Below are positions 1 through 12,297 of a stretch of DNA of 64,000 bases, piece by piece. Position numbers and translations under genes: made by a program. The stretch's first letter is position 1; the number at the start of each line of letters is the position of its first letter. The notes beneath the pieces were generated by a model. The model was not told where the DNA came from. It saw only the letters and a list, made by a program, of their open reading frames with translations, and did not search any database. Origin of the DNA: Lunularia cruciata (lineage: Eukaryota > Streptophyta > Marchantiopsida > Lunulariales > Lunulariaceae). Where the stretch lies: the NCBI GenBank assembly GCA_948567375.1, contig OX419762.1, positions 11,352,001 to 11,416,000 on the forward strand, given 5' to 3'.

Positions 1-3000
1 TTTTAAGATGAAGATAATATTGATAAAAGAGAGTAAAATCCAACATTAGATATTATAAGTTGCAATCTTTCAATTTACATGGAAAGATAAGTAGTCATAT
101 ATTTCCAGGAAACACTCTTAGGTCTATATTTATATACCTCTCTAAATTATAAAGAAAAAAAACTATCTACAATCTATTTCACCATTTTCACACACATTAT
201 ATATGACAAGGAACTGAGAATGAATACCAAGTGATAAAGTAGCTTTATAAGAAAAAGAAAAAAATCTAAATATTTTGAGGCATTATAAATTAGTAGGTGT
301 AATAGAATCAATCCTATTACACAAGTGAAAAATCATACATAGTAAAGCAATAAAAAAAGCTACTTGTAGCCCAGTGGTAAAAGATTCGATACAAACGATA
401 TGGAGGGTAAGGATGATTACCACTAATAATTTGCCTAACACTATATACAAAAGACAATAAGAGCTAAAACTATATACTATAGACAGTACGATTAGCAATA
501 TATACAATGGACGGTAAGGTTTACCAAGTAGAGAAGAAAATCTATGATCTATGAGTGTAAATAGACCTCATACTATATGCAAAGGAGGATCAAAGTAGAA
601 AATCAGAAAAAAGAGTTTGAGTATAATCTAGTATTTCAAAGGGGATGTAGAAAATACAACCGGAGTGAGTAATAATAAGTCAAATGGTTACCTCTACTTG
701 TATATAGATCTACTTTTGTATGGAATAGAAGGTGACAGTAAGAATTGGGGAAAGAGTCCCTTACGATTATGAGTAAAAACTAATAATACTATATACAAGA
801 GAAGGTAAGAGTAGTAAAACCACCGATAAAATAAGATGTAAGTATGATCTACTAACACAATAACAAATATAATATGAGTGACTTAAATATGCAAAATACT
901 AATATGCAAAATCTAGCGTAAGTGATATAAGACTATAAGGGACTCTTGACATAACTAGAGTTCAGTTAATAGTTTGTTGAGTCTACCATAAAGTTTTGAA
1001 AAAAATAGTTTGAGAAAGAAGCATAATGTGAATTTTTGGACAACATTAAGCATTTAGACAAGAACAACATCTACTATGAAAGGAAGCATAAATACTTGAT
1101 TTTTATGAAACAATTGTTGTGATAAGGTCAACCAAAACATATTATTAAAATACAATAGAATCAATAATTATTCTTAAGAGGAAGCAGAAATATCACTAAT
1201 ATTTGAGCTTAAAAAATAAATAATTGATATACTTGATGCTAATATGTATAGATAATAAAAGATTATTATAGCACTTAAATTTTTTTTTTTGGCTTAGAAG
1301 GGTGAAAACAGTGTACCATAAGGAAATAAAGTGACAATAAGTTCTTGGCAAAGCTCATTAGTATTTTTGAAATAATGAGAAATTTTTGCTAGAAGATAAG
1401 TGAAGCATATAAAAAAAATCTGACCCATTGAGTTACATAATAGATTGAGCAAACAAAAATTAAATTTGTTAAAATAAGATTTATTTGCATGCTATAAGAT
1501 ATCTTTGCTATAAGTTGTAACTCAATTTGATGTTCAAGACAAGCTCTATACTTTTGGAAACCAATAAATATCTTGATATTCATTAATTTCAAGAGAACTA
1601 AGAAAGTCTTAGAAGCAACAAATAATCTCTATGTTTATGGAAACCACTAAATATCCTACTTGGTATTCTTCTAGTTTCAAGAGAAACTAAGTAATTTTTG
1701 AAACAACCATTAAGAACATTGTTTACAAATTTTCCTAAACCATGGAAGAGAACACATCCATACTAGTCCATACCAATGAGTAGAGGGTGACCTTGTAAAG
1801 ATCACATACCATCTTAGAAAGGACATTCTTATTTTATAAGGGAGTATACATGATATAGTTAACAACCATAAGAAATTAAGAAAATGAAGGAGACTTATGG
1901 ATGTATTATTTATATAATAAAAAATTTAAACCACTTGTCAAATAATAACTTGGATATGCTTATGCCTATTTTATTTACTATCTAGACAATTTTAAGAAAA
2001 TTATTTATAATAAAAAACTTGACAGATTACAATAAATTTTATATGCAAAGTAGAAAGAATTTTTCTAAAGCTTAAAGTCTAAAAATTATTTGCAAACTTA
2101 TCAAAGTCATCATAATGAACACACACATATATATTTATATATATGTGCTTGTTAGGATGATCCAAACACTAATCAAAGATTCCTTCATATGAGGTTTCTC
2201 TTTATTTTGAGACTATATTTTGAGTAAGTTCATGGGACCAAAACTTTAGTGCTTTCTCCTCGTACCTAATCACTTGAAAATAATTTCAGTCCAGGGGAGT
2301 CTAATTTGATGATTATCACTAGTGTATGGTGATTAAATTGGTAGGACTTGTATCTTAGTTACAAGAAACCTTAATAAATCATCAGTAGTTCAAAAACTGA
2401 TACCAGCTCTATAAAGAAACAATTCTTGTGTTTACAATTAGGAGCTACGTACTCCAATTAAATATTCTATTCACCCACCTCTATAAAATAAAATGTTCTT
2501 AGGCGAAAAAAGGTGGAACTAAAAGAGAACTCACGCCATAGAAAAGCTAGAAAGAAGAGATAAGAAAGCAGGTGAAAAGAAAACTTCAATCTCGATTGCA
2601 AGTTGCAAGTTGCAACATCACTATTAACGTTTTACAATCTCCATAAAGAAACACATTGAATTACTAGATATAGCATCAAGAGGTCACTATGGAGAGGATA
2701 AAAGGTTAGTAAAATGACACGTTACGTTACAAGAGGAAACATTAGAAGATACACTTGAATTGATATAGGCAAACTCTAAGAACAAGAAAAATTAGGAATA
2801 GTAGGCAAGAAGTAGAAGGGTGGATAAAATGAGGATAAAATGAGACAAAAAAGACACATAGACTATAAACCGTAATCAACAAAGAATATCATATTTATTT
2901 GATTTCGGGCAGGATTCAACTTAAGGTAGGCAGAAGAGATGTGCAATAAAAGTAGAAGTGTGAGAAAAACATCAAGACTATGCTTACTTGGATGCAAGGG

Positions 3001-3600
3001 ACTAAATTATACTAGTGATAGAAAAAAACGAAAGTTATACTTACTTCAGATAGTCATGAGAGACTTTAGCTGCAAAGATCTATTATCTATGAAATCATAA
3101 ATCTCAATCCAAATAAAGTGTTATGAAATTTCTGCATTATATTTTATATCCAGTGATTTGAGAAGGTTTATTATATTTTTAAAATTTCATACAGCGTAAT
3201 GAATTTGCACATGTTTGCTCAGATTAGTTCTTATGGTTGGTTTATATCTTCTCATATTTATGTATAAGAAAACGACTTCTAGACCAATGTAAAAATGTAA
3301 TAATGTAAAAGGAAGGCGATTTTACCTATCTCATGTATCTTAGAACCTTCATATGGTTACTATCTCCCTAAACGATATTTCTAGTGGTTACTGAATGTTA
3401 GGCTGAATTTGAAATCCCAGAATTATATTTTTTGAAATAGTTTGATTTTTATGGATTATGCACTCAAAAATCTTGAAATGATACATTTCATGGTTTTTAC
3501 TGAAGACTAAAATCAGATATCTTATAATGGAAGGGAAAATAGACTAATTGACTTTATGTCTCTAGAAAGGATTTCATTTTAGTAGTTAGAGTGATATTGT
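1..3600. other. AT-rich gene-free region
   Basis: Very AT-rich DNA with short ORFs that have no recognisable motif. It contains an imperfect 29-bp repeat near the left end (annotated separately) and scattered poly-A/T runs. A TGATACCAG string near 2,395 resembles the reverse complement of an initiator-Met tRNA primer-binding site, which hints at decayed LTR retrotransposons, but no LTR pair or domain could be found. Confidence 0.5.
441..520. repeat. Imperfect 29-bp tandem repeat, about three units
   Basis: Units beginning at about 441, 470 and 499 share a TATATAC core followed by a GACA/GACG-containing purine-rich stretch. Related isolated units recur near 566 and 787. The copies are degenerate, so this may be an eroded minisatellite or part of an old LTR. 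No coding content is seen. Confidence 0.4.
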
Positions 3601-6600
3601 ATTAAATCAGAGCGCTAAAACTAAGAAGTTTAAAAACAATCTGATATGTTTCTGTTGAATAAATTAGAGTTTAAATTATATGCATGTATCAACCAACATT
3701 ATTGATAGAGTAGTGAATGAGGAAACCGTGATCATGAGGGGGGTTATCTGAATACAAGTGAATAAAACGAGTGTGCCAAAATATACAAGTCCTCGATGTG
3801 TATGGGAAATGGGCAACGGGAGGAAGCGAAAATGGTGAAAAGAAAATTGGAGAGGTAGGACTTCGAATCTTGACATAAGTGAAACGCCGGCTACTATGAT
3901 CAAGCAAGAAATAGACACGTGACATCCGTACGGCGCATGGCTAGAAGCAACGCACGAGCTTGAGAGCAAGTCATAAGAAAGCAAGTAGCGACGTAGTGAC
4001 GGACAGCTAGTCAATCGGGACGATGACATAATAAGGGATCGCAACTTCGCAGGTTACTCAGTAAAGTAGGCGATCCATCCATCCATCTCTGTTATCTAAA
4101 CTATTTCTCGTCTTTGCCACGCGCGGACTAAAGCTGGCCAAGTGTACTTAGGCGAATCGATAGATCGCCGATGACCAGGGCAGTAGTTTTCCGCGAGTCA
4201 CTTCATCGCTATGCGGTATGACGTGGCCAAAATAGGCAAAACGCAGAGTTTCGCTTCCGTGACAGTAACCCGTCACAATAGTGCCGCTCTTTACCGTCGA
4301 AGTAACCCTGGTTCCTCTGTATCACCTCGCGTGATCTTCAGATTTTTCGGAATACACTCTAACCTGTGAAATGTACGTAGGCAGACTACGATAGATTGAG
4401 GATGATGGACGTGACGGACAAAGAGGGAAAATCAGGAACGGCAGAAGGGCAATAAATAGCGAAGAAGGAGTTACTTCCGTCCGGCGGTCAAAATGTCCTT
4501 TCACTACCTACGGCGAACAGGGCTGACGGAATAGGTGCAATAAGCGGAAGCCAGCTCTTCTCTCACGCGACATATATATGTAAATGGGAGGGGGGCGGCT
4601 TTCGTACTCCGTCACAGCTGCGCGGCGGGGTTGATGTACGTTCTGTCTGTAAGTCTGTTTAAAGGACCTTCGTTTTTTCTACGTGGTCGCCCTTGGTTTA
4701 AGGGACTATTTTCACAAATATATTGAGAATAGTGTGAAGTGTATCGAAAAGTGACCTACATAAGCTAAAAAGAGAATGAACAAACAATCTACATCTGCAC
4801 GGTGAGTAGTTGTTAACTGGCGATGGTCGGTTAGGGCCTATATGTGGCAAGGATAGCTGGGTATGGCCGGTTGAGTATGTGTGTAGGTTTGACCAGAAAC
4901 AGAGCTGAACTCCATTGAGATCGACAGATGGGACTGTGCATCATCCCTCCCAATCGCATTCGGTTCTGACGAAGGGGCGGGCCGGACAGAACTGCCACTG
5001 GCGTTATCCGTGGATGGAAGGGAGGACGGAAAGGCTGCCGAGAGGAAGGTGACATTGTACAACGGGGGTGGCAAAACACAGAGCAGCCGCCACGTCTGTC
5101 ACTCGAACAGAGACAAACGAAGGTGGGTGAGTGTACTCCAGTTCAGTGGAAGGAACAGTGTTGCTGGCAGCGGGGGCTGAGGGGTTTTTGACACTATCTC
5201 TGTTGTCTTCCACATGGTTAGCTGATACAAGAACATTATCTTCTCTCTTGTTTAGCTCGGTCATGCCGTGGTTCTGATTCTGCCTTACGCAGTCATGGCG
5301 TGGCCTAGATTCTCCTCTCCGTCGCTTACCATGTTTGCTGCGCTTACCGACAAACCAACAGCCCAATCCTTTCCGCAAACGCAACAATGCGCTTTCCTCC
5401 AAACAGCCCTACAAACCAGCGCAAAATATCCTCTGCCCCTTCCGTCCGGTCTTTGCATGCCCTGGCAGGGCTCTTGTCTCCTCTGTCGTTTACGACAACG
5501 ACGAACATTCCAGTTACGAACTCAGAGGAACCCCAGATGCCTCTTTCACTGTGGACCCCAACCTCACATCCCCTGTCTGAATCAACAGAAAATAACCGCA
5601 GTTTGCTAACCCCCGTCTAATTTGTCCAGAGTTGAGTTGACAACAGCATTCTAGAATCCAGTGCTCGGTCGTCGGAGACGACCGCCTACCTTAGACTAGG
5701 CAAGTACAGACGGTGGGGCGCCAGCGAACGAAGAACCCACGAGACGGCGCGAGTCGGGAAGTCGGTAAGTCATTGGATGGAGAGATGTAATTCTAATGGA
5801 TGCAGACGGACGCTTTTCCGCTGTCGGAACCAAAGTCGTCGTTGTCTCCTCCTAAGGAAAAGAGTAATGTCTTTGTCGTTTGGGACGATGGCATCAGTGG
5901 TCGTCAGAGTCCTATCTATCGTGACTCGGTCCTGAATTTCAGGATATGGTACAACACTATGTGGGATGGCAGAGTCAATCCACATATAAAATCCGCTTCG
6001 TCTCTGGCTCTTTAAAGTTAAAGGCGCTGATTTCTTATTGGGTAAAAGCTCTTGACTCTCTGAACAGAGAAGCGATCCCAATCAAAATAAATGGTTTTCT
6101 GGAGTTATTTCATCTATCAATAAATTATTATCTAAGACAACTTATAGTCGAGTGGGGTATGTGGTTTGAAAATATGGAGAGACATAAGACAATTGCCTAA
6201 GATAAAGACACAGCGACAAATTTTACAATTAATTTGTTGAGCTTGAATTATTTGTGATATAAATGCCACTTATATAAACCAATTCATGATGAAAAGGATT
6301 GAGATATATAGCACGAAATACACATGCTACGCACTTCTGGAAATTGAATTCAAATCGGATTACATTGTGTTTCCAGAGTACATCTAAGGATGTACAGATT
6401 TCATGCATTGTCAGATTTCTTGAAGGGTGAAGGGAGAAGAGAGCCACTGAGTGGGACCTGTCAACAACAATGGACGAGAAAACTCACATCATTCTGGGAG
6501 GAACTAGCGGAAAACGTTGAGTTGATTTCATAATGAATCTGTATAATTTATTGGGACCACTTCCCACACACGAATAACGAAACTATTCATAGACTGAACA

Positions 6601-7420
6601 TTACTATTTCTCGTATTACTATTCTTTTCCTCTGTCGATCCGTCCAACTCTACTCCAAGAGTAAGAATCTATGATCGGTCTTCTTGTCGTCGAAAAGTAT
6701 CTAAGTCTGGGGCCTTCTAGTCCATACCTTACAAGTGAAGGAGCTGATTTTGTTCGATCGCCTTCTCCACACACCACATAAGGTGGAGGCCGTCCATGAC
6801 TAACGCAGCCACCAAGTCAGTAAAAGATAGAGGTGAACAGTTCCATCATTTCTCACTCATATCGTATCTGAGATCAAGAGTAGTAAGAGTAGAGTCCTCA
6901 AACTGTGTTTGATTCAAATCATTATCTTCACTGCACTGGCCCCCGGTAAAGTGGGTTACAGGTAAACAGTTCCAATACAGATTGGTGAATTGAATTGACT
7001 TTCATCAGTCCTACATGTGAAGTAAGTAGACCGTATGATTTCAATCCATTCATAGTGAACCCAGTTGTAAGCTGTGAGAAAGAAGTGTCCTTGGACAAAT
7101 GAGGAATTCGATTCCGTAATTACTACAATTATAAGTAACTTAGCTAGCTATACTTCATCAACGTTTCGTTTGAATTCAAGACTCGAATGCGGACTCCATG
7201 TTTACTTTGGGGGTGTGAGGTGGGGTATATACATGCTACTGTTGACAAGATCATTGTCCTTTTGCTTTAGCAATTGGAATTGGATCTGAAGTTGTTTACA
7301 CGAATGGACCTCCAGTTATTCACGTTGTTGTTCTTCCTTTCAGAAGAGTGGAATTTTGACCATCTACCAACAGTAGTGAGATTCTCGGGACCGAGCCTTA
7401 CGGCCAAACGAGTTTTATGA
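3600..7420. other. GC-richer intergenic region, no gene recognised
   Basis: Composition becomes more balanced here, clearly less AT-rich than either end of this half of the window. The longest open frame is 5,004-5,402 on the minus strand (132 codons, basic N-terminal half), flanked by several overlapping frames of similar size in other phases, so I see no coherent exon chain. A compact perfect stem-loop lies at 5,666-5,684. The stretch could be a non-coding transcript, a promoter-rich spacer or an old repeat; nothing in it lets me choose. Confidence 0.4.
5666..5684. repeat. Perfect 8-bp stem, 3-nt loop hairpin
   Basis: The arms CGGTCGTC and GACGACCG flank a GGA loop. The stem is GC-rich and would be stable in RNA or single-stranded DNA. 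There is no U-run after it and no adjacent gene, so no terminator or regulatory role can be assigned. Confidence 0.6.
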
Positions 7421-7672
7421 GCAGTCAGACGATTCGATTAGCACTTTCTTCTTTGCTCTCACGTGTGTTGTGTGATTTGAGATTTTGAGGGGTCCATCCC
7501 ACTTTGTTCAAATACAGTACATGAGAAACACAGCATTGTCTTGAGAATGGGGCAGACGGTTCGATTAGCAGTGTCTTTTTTCCTCTCACGTGTGTATAGT
7601 GAGTTGAGATTTGAGGGGTCTTATGACATTTGCTTGGAAATGCATGAGAAACACTGTATTGTCTTGACAATG
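7421..7672. repeat. Tandem duplication, period 127 bp
   Basis: Two head-to-tail copies, 7,421-7,550 and 7,551-7,672. Matching landmarks are GATTCGATTAGCA/GGTTCGATTAGCA, CTCTCACGTGTGT, GAGATTT(T)GAGGGGTC, and CATGAGAAACAC followed by TTGTCTTGA. The copies differ by scattered substitutions and small indels, so the duplication is not recent. Open frames crossing it on both strands arise from the repeat and show no recognisable domain. Confidence 0.8.
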
Positions 7673-10600
7673 AAGGAAGTCCTTCATACCACACCAGCAA
7701 ACAATCATAGGACTTCAACAGCATGAAAAACATTCCTGCTTTACCAATCGTCCGAGCCAACATTCCCTTTTACCCTCCCCTCGTCTCTTATCTATCCGAC
7801 CAGCGAAATGCCTGGCTGGCTAGGTCAATTTCAATGGAGAGGAGGGAGACTGTATGGTTTTATCATGATTAAGTAAAAATAATAATCTAATCTCGTAGAG
7901 CTCCTACTTTTTGATGATTAGTAGCAAGAAGTCGTTTCTCACGACCTGTTCGTTGTGCGTCCCAACTAACTAACTAACCAAAAGCATACACCTCTTCGGA
8001 CAAACAGGAATGTTGTTTGTTGGTGTCTTTTACAGTTTTGTAGGGTATTTGTGCATGTTTGCGGAAAGGTGACGCTATGGAACTAGTCACCTGATACCTG
8101 AGTAGCCTTTACATGTATAGCCAAGCTAAGTAGAACCAAGATTTCGCAGTGTGGAAACTAGAAACGCGAGAGGGAAAGAAAGAATGAGAAATATGTATAG
8201 AATCTCTGATGGGTCCTACTCACAGACTTTGGAACTCTCATGATACGGGACCACTCCTATCTTGACGGTTAAAAGCCATCACTAGGTAGGACCCGATTGG
8301 ACCGGAAATTCGATTCTTTAGAGAAAGAATTGTTTCGACTTAATGTAGTCTGAGAGTGGGTAAATGATTGATGTTATTATCTTAGAGGAGAGTGGGTAAA
8401 TGATTTACTACTTTCTGTTACGGGGAAACTCATGCAAAACTGCCCTAGGAGGACTAGTAGTAGGAATGATCAGCTGAACCTAAAGCCTCCAGTTTTTTCC
8501 GCATAACCTGGAATGGAAGATTTTGGGTTAAAGGAAGATTTTGAGCAGGTGAGGATGAAAATCTAGAAAGCGCGTGCATGAGGAGCAGAATCCATGCTAT
8601 GCACGGGGAAGAAAACATGAAACTGCGTATGGGGGATGGTGACATTAATTCAGATTTGAATATATCGAATATTAAAATGGAAAAGGTGCGGATTCGAGGC
8701 ACATTGGGGAGAGGAGCTAATTCCACGGAGAAACAACGGGGTTGGTTGGACGCAGGGAATGAGAGAGAGCAGGTGACAAATATCACGTTAAGTGGAGGGA
8801 AGTGTGTGCAAAGACCAAGAAGTGGAACCACTTAATCCTGGAGCCATATAAGTCGCCGAGATAAGAGGACACACTGGAGCGCACCGAGAGGCGAGGAATC
8901 CACATACATGTGGGTAAGCTTGCAACTTATGACATGTGTTCTTTATCTAAGGATGGAGATAAGATTACACTACTGGACTTGAGTCGAGTGTCGCCGAACT
9001 CCAAGTTGGTGTGTCTTTCTAAAACACACGCGGGATTGGAAGTGTGCAATGAGAACAAAAATCTGGGGATAAATGTGATAGGATATCACAACAACCAGTC
9101 GACACTATAGAGAAGTATCCTCACAACTGGCCTGCACTCCATCCACTTCAGTGCCAAGTCCAGCCTCGCCCGCTGGTCGAGTCCCCCTTGGGTCCGACGG
9201 GCATGGGTCTCCCAAAGCAGGCGGCAGCAGAGAGCAATTGGGGGATTACCCACCCCACTGAACTGAATGAACCTGAATTCCAGATACTTAGGGATATCGG
9301 TACGGCCCCGCCAATATGATGAGAAAATTTTTTTAGGCTATGGTATCCTTCGCTCCCATGGAAATTATGGCGAAGGTTTGTTCCACAGGCTCATCTGCTT
9401 TATGAATTTAGAAGTTGGAGAACACCCTGGCCTATTAAACTTACCGTACCTGTAGCAAGAATTATGATGCTATTTAAGGAAATGGTGAGGGAAGTAATCA
9501 GACATTCTCATCCATCCTTTGCCATCTCCTCTCCTTCTCTCCCTTTTCGTGCATGACACAGTAAAGACTGTTCCTACTTCAGGCAGCAAGGCTCCAAAGA
9601 AGTGGTTTTCCATTCGCTAGTTCTGTGCTGTGACCGACGATTTGTTATGAACAGACCAAAGCGCATGTGATTCGCGGAGAAAAGATTCCTTGATCTTCAT
9701 CTAGGTACCATGGGAGGACACCAGACTCCATGTCCCTTATCAACCCATCCCTTGTTCCCTTCCCTCTTGCTCCTGTTTAAGTTTTCAATCGAGTGTTCTG
9801 TCTCCCTCCTCTTCCTCCCACCATTCTTTTCTTTCCTTCCATCTACCGAAGTCGGCATCAAAGAAAGACTGTAAAAGGTCGTAACAGGGCAGAGACTCCT
9901 CCCTCTATCTTCCTTGCTCGCACACTTCTCGTTCATTTATCGGAATTGGCAACAATAACTACTGTATTGAGCTAGATGTTAGGTGTATAAAGGGTGCTGC
10001 CGCTCCTGCTGTTCTAGCTACTGTTATGCATTTTACGAGATAAACGATATGATTTCCTCGTAGCAGGTCCTATTAAGGGAGCTTGTAGGGGACTGTAGTC
10101 TAGAGCGAAGAAGCTGTGAGCTCGTTTCCCTCCCCGTCCAAATGCGGCCTCCAAAAAAATTTCTGCTTGTCCTTTCTGTCCCTCGAAAGTAGCCGGCTAA
10201 AGGACTCGGGCAGTCTGACTTCCAAAGTTGGCAGCAGACTGGAGAGGGAGGAAGTGTGCTTCTTTTTCCTCGTCCCGCCTTCCCTCTACCATAAATTTTG
10301 TTCCATCCTCCAGAAGTGGTTCAAATTAGGGGACCGTATAGGGAGATGCTGCTACAAAAGGACCTGAGTGCTCTCAACAATTGCAGGATTCAGTCTCCAT
10401 AGTTAATTAATACCTGGAAAAGTCGTAGTTGTTAAATGTAGCGAGGAGCTCCTTAACGTGGAGGAATGAGATCACGCACCTTAACACATAAAAGACCAGG
10501 TGGAATCCCTTCGTCCGTAGAGTCCTTTTTCATCAGCGTTGTAATTTCCTACAGGCTATACAGACGATAGAGCAAAGTGCCGAGGCATTTATCACGTAGG

Positions 10601-11440
10601 ACATGTAAAGCCAGAGGAAGGAGAGGGAGGAGGGCGATCCAGCCAAATCCAGCAACTTTGTAAGCTTAAGGATTAAATCTAGCAGAGCTCTTCAGATGCA
10701 TACTTACATGAGGGCTTTATGAGGGTATGAACTGGCTCGAATAGGTGTAGTCTTGGATTCCGGGTGGAGAGAGAACAGTCACAGAGCAAAGCAAGACCAA
10801 GGGGAAAAGGACCTATCCTCAGCATTTAATTTCGCTTAGCATGCTACTAAACATATCTCCTTCTGTAGCCTCGTGTGGAGGATAATGGGATTGTGAGATG
10901 CTCGCTCTTGGGAGGCCACACCAAGTCAAGAGTAGGTACATGCTACTAAGGTCACACAAGTTGTGTCTGTGTACTTGGAACTTGTAATCTCCTCTGCCTA
11001 CACTATAGATGAAGGACTGGACTGACTCTCTATGACACCTCCATACGCTGCACCACCTCAAGAAAGGTTTCAGAGGATATGAAAATAACCTATGGAAAGG
11101 ATGGATGGCGAGGTGGAGGAGGCCTGGGAAGAAGTGGCATCCCCTTAAATGTGGAAGACGATGGAAGATGTATGACCCCCACTTTAAGTGGTATTGGACT
11201 CGTGTGATCTCTTTCTCTCTCTGTGTCTTGCTCGGGACCTGGATAGTTAACATGTGGCTCCCTCCCTCTTCTTCCCACTACCACACCTCGCAGCGATAGA
11301 CGAGCTCTGTAAATGCGAGTTGTCCGGTATCCTTTCCCACGAGTTAGTACCGATGCGGCCACCTGTTGATGGTTCATTCGAATATATTTACTGGATTGCG
11401 AATGATATTTTCACAATGTATATTGCAAATCTTCCTCCAC
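7673..11440. other. Intergenic region, no gene recognised
   Basis: An 18-bp direct repeat GAGAGTGGGTAAATGATT occurs near 8,350 and 8,390. Open frames at 8,578-8,835 (+) and 8,910-9,110 (+) lack recognisable domains and are not joined by convincing splice sites. Pyrimidine-rich tracts occur at 9,510-9,550 and 9,770-9,850. I see no gene I can support. Confidence 0.4.
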
Positions 11441-11445
11441 CACCA

Positions 11446-11516
11446 CCACCACCCCTCTCCCTCCACTTGCTGCAGCAGCAGAGGTGCTTGCTGCTGCTGC
11501 TGCTGCTCCTACTGTT
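11446..11516. repeat. CCA and CTG trinucleotide microsatellites
   Basis: A run of CCA triplets at about 11,439-11,455 is followed by CTG/GCAG triplets at about 11,469-11,510. The translated shadows are poly-Pro and poly-Leu tracts. Simple repeats of this type are often polymorphic. Confidence 0.75.
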
Positions 11517-12066
11517 CTTGACTTCCTCCTTCTGTACTCCTGCTGCTGTAATGTCGCTGCTCTGCACTCTCTGTCCCTCCACTCAATCCCATCTTACTTT
11601 TTTTCCATCACTCTTTTTCCCTTTTCAGCAACACTAGCCTGGTAGAAGTAGTATCTCCAGGCCTTCCTAGTCACATATATCTCCTTCTTCCAACTCTGAT
11701 GTTGTTGCTTTTGCATGGGACTTCCATCATCCTTCTCTGTCACTGCCAATCCTGACTCCCCTCGCACCAAAATTCCTCCCTTACAATCCAAAATCTCTTC
11801 ACGTCATTAAAGATATCTCTCCTTTTTAATCTATATGCTGGCCTGGTTAGCTGACCCACCCATCAGATTTTGCCATCAGATCAGCTCTGCTTTGCTTTCC
11901 TTTGCTTTGAGAAGCATATAAATTTCCCAGGGAAGCACCAAACAAACGAGATGAAGACAACGCTGGAGACGACGAAACGGAACAGAGGGATCAATCGGCT
12001 GCTGCTTCCTTCTGCGGATGCTCTGTTCAAAGTTCCCAGCTCACACTAGATTTAATATTAGACTAG
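11517..12066. other. Pyrimidine-rich spacer
   Basis: C/T-rich DNA followed by mixed sequence. No gene, RNA or transposon motif is visible. Confidence 0.35.
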
Positions 12067-12297
12067 AGCACCCAGATGAACATGTTCAAGCCATGGAAGC
12101 CAGCTAAATCAATCTACTGATCGAGTATCTCCACGTTTGCAATCGATTCTCCTTTAAATATAATGAAGCGAATTGATATTTCGGTACATTATAGCACCCA
12201 CATGAATACGTTCAAGCCATAGAAGGCAACATGAATTACTCTACGCATAAAGTACCTCCACACTTGCACGCTATTTTCCTTTAGAGATTGTGAAGCG
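12067..12297. repeat. Tandem duplication, period about 126 bp
   Basis: Copy 1 is 12,067-12,170 and copy 2 is 12,193-12,297, separated by 22 bp. Shared blocks include GCACCCA.ATGAA, GTTCAAGCCAT.GAAG, TACCTCCAC/TATCTCCAC with TTGCA, and TTTCCTTTA/TCTCCTTTA ending in TGAAGCG. Divergence is moderate. It is unrelated in sequence to the 127-bp tandem pair at 7.4 kb despite the near-identical period. Confidence 0.8.

Noticed and set aside
363-400. AGCCCAGTGGTA string that looks like a tRNA D-arm
   Set aside because: No anticodon arm, T-arm or acceptor stem follows, so it is not a tRNA gene.
5004-5402. 132-codon minus-strand frame
   Set aside because: Overlaps competing frames of similar length, has no known motif, and no flanking exons were found.
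8578-9110. Two successive plus-strand frames as a possible two-exon gene
   Set aside because: No GT-AG pair joins them in phase and neither shows a recognised domain.
11254-11637. 127-codon frame with a poly-Leu stretch that resembles a signal peptide
   Set aside because: The Leu and Pro runs come from CTG and CCA microsatellites; no domain or splice context supports a gene.
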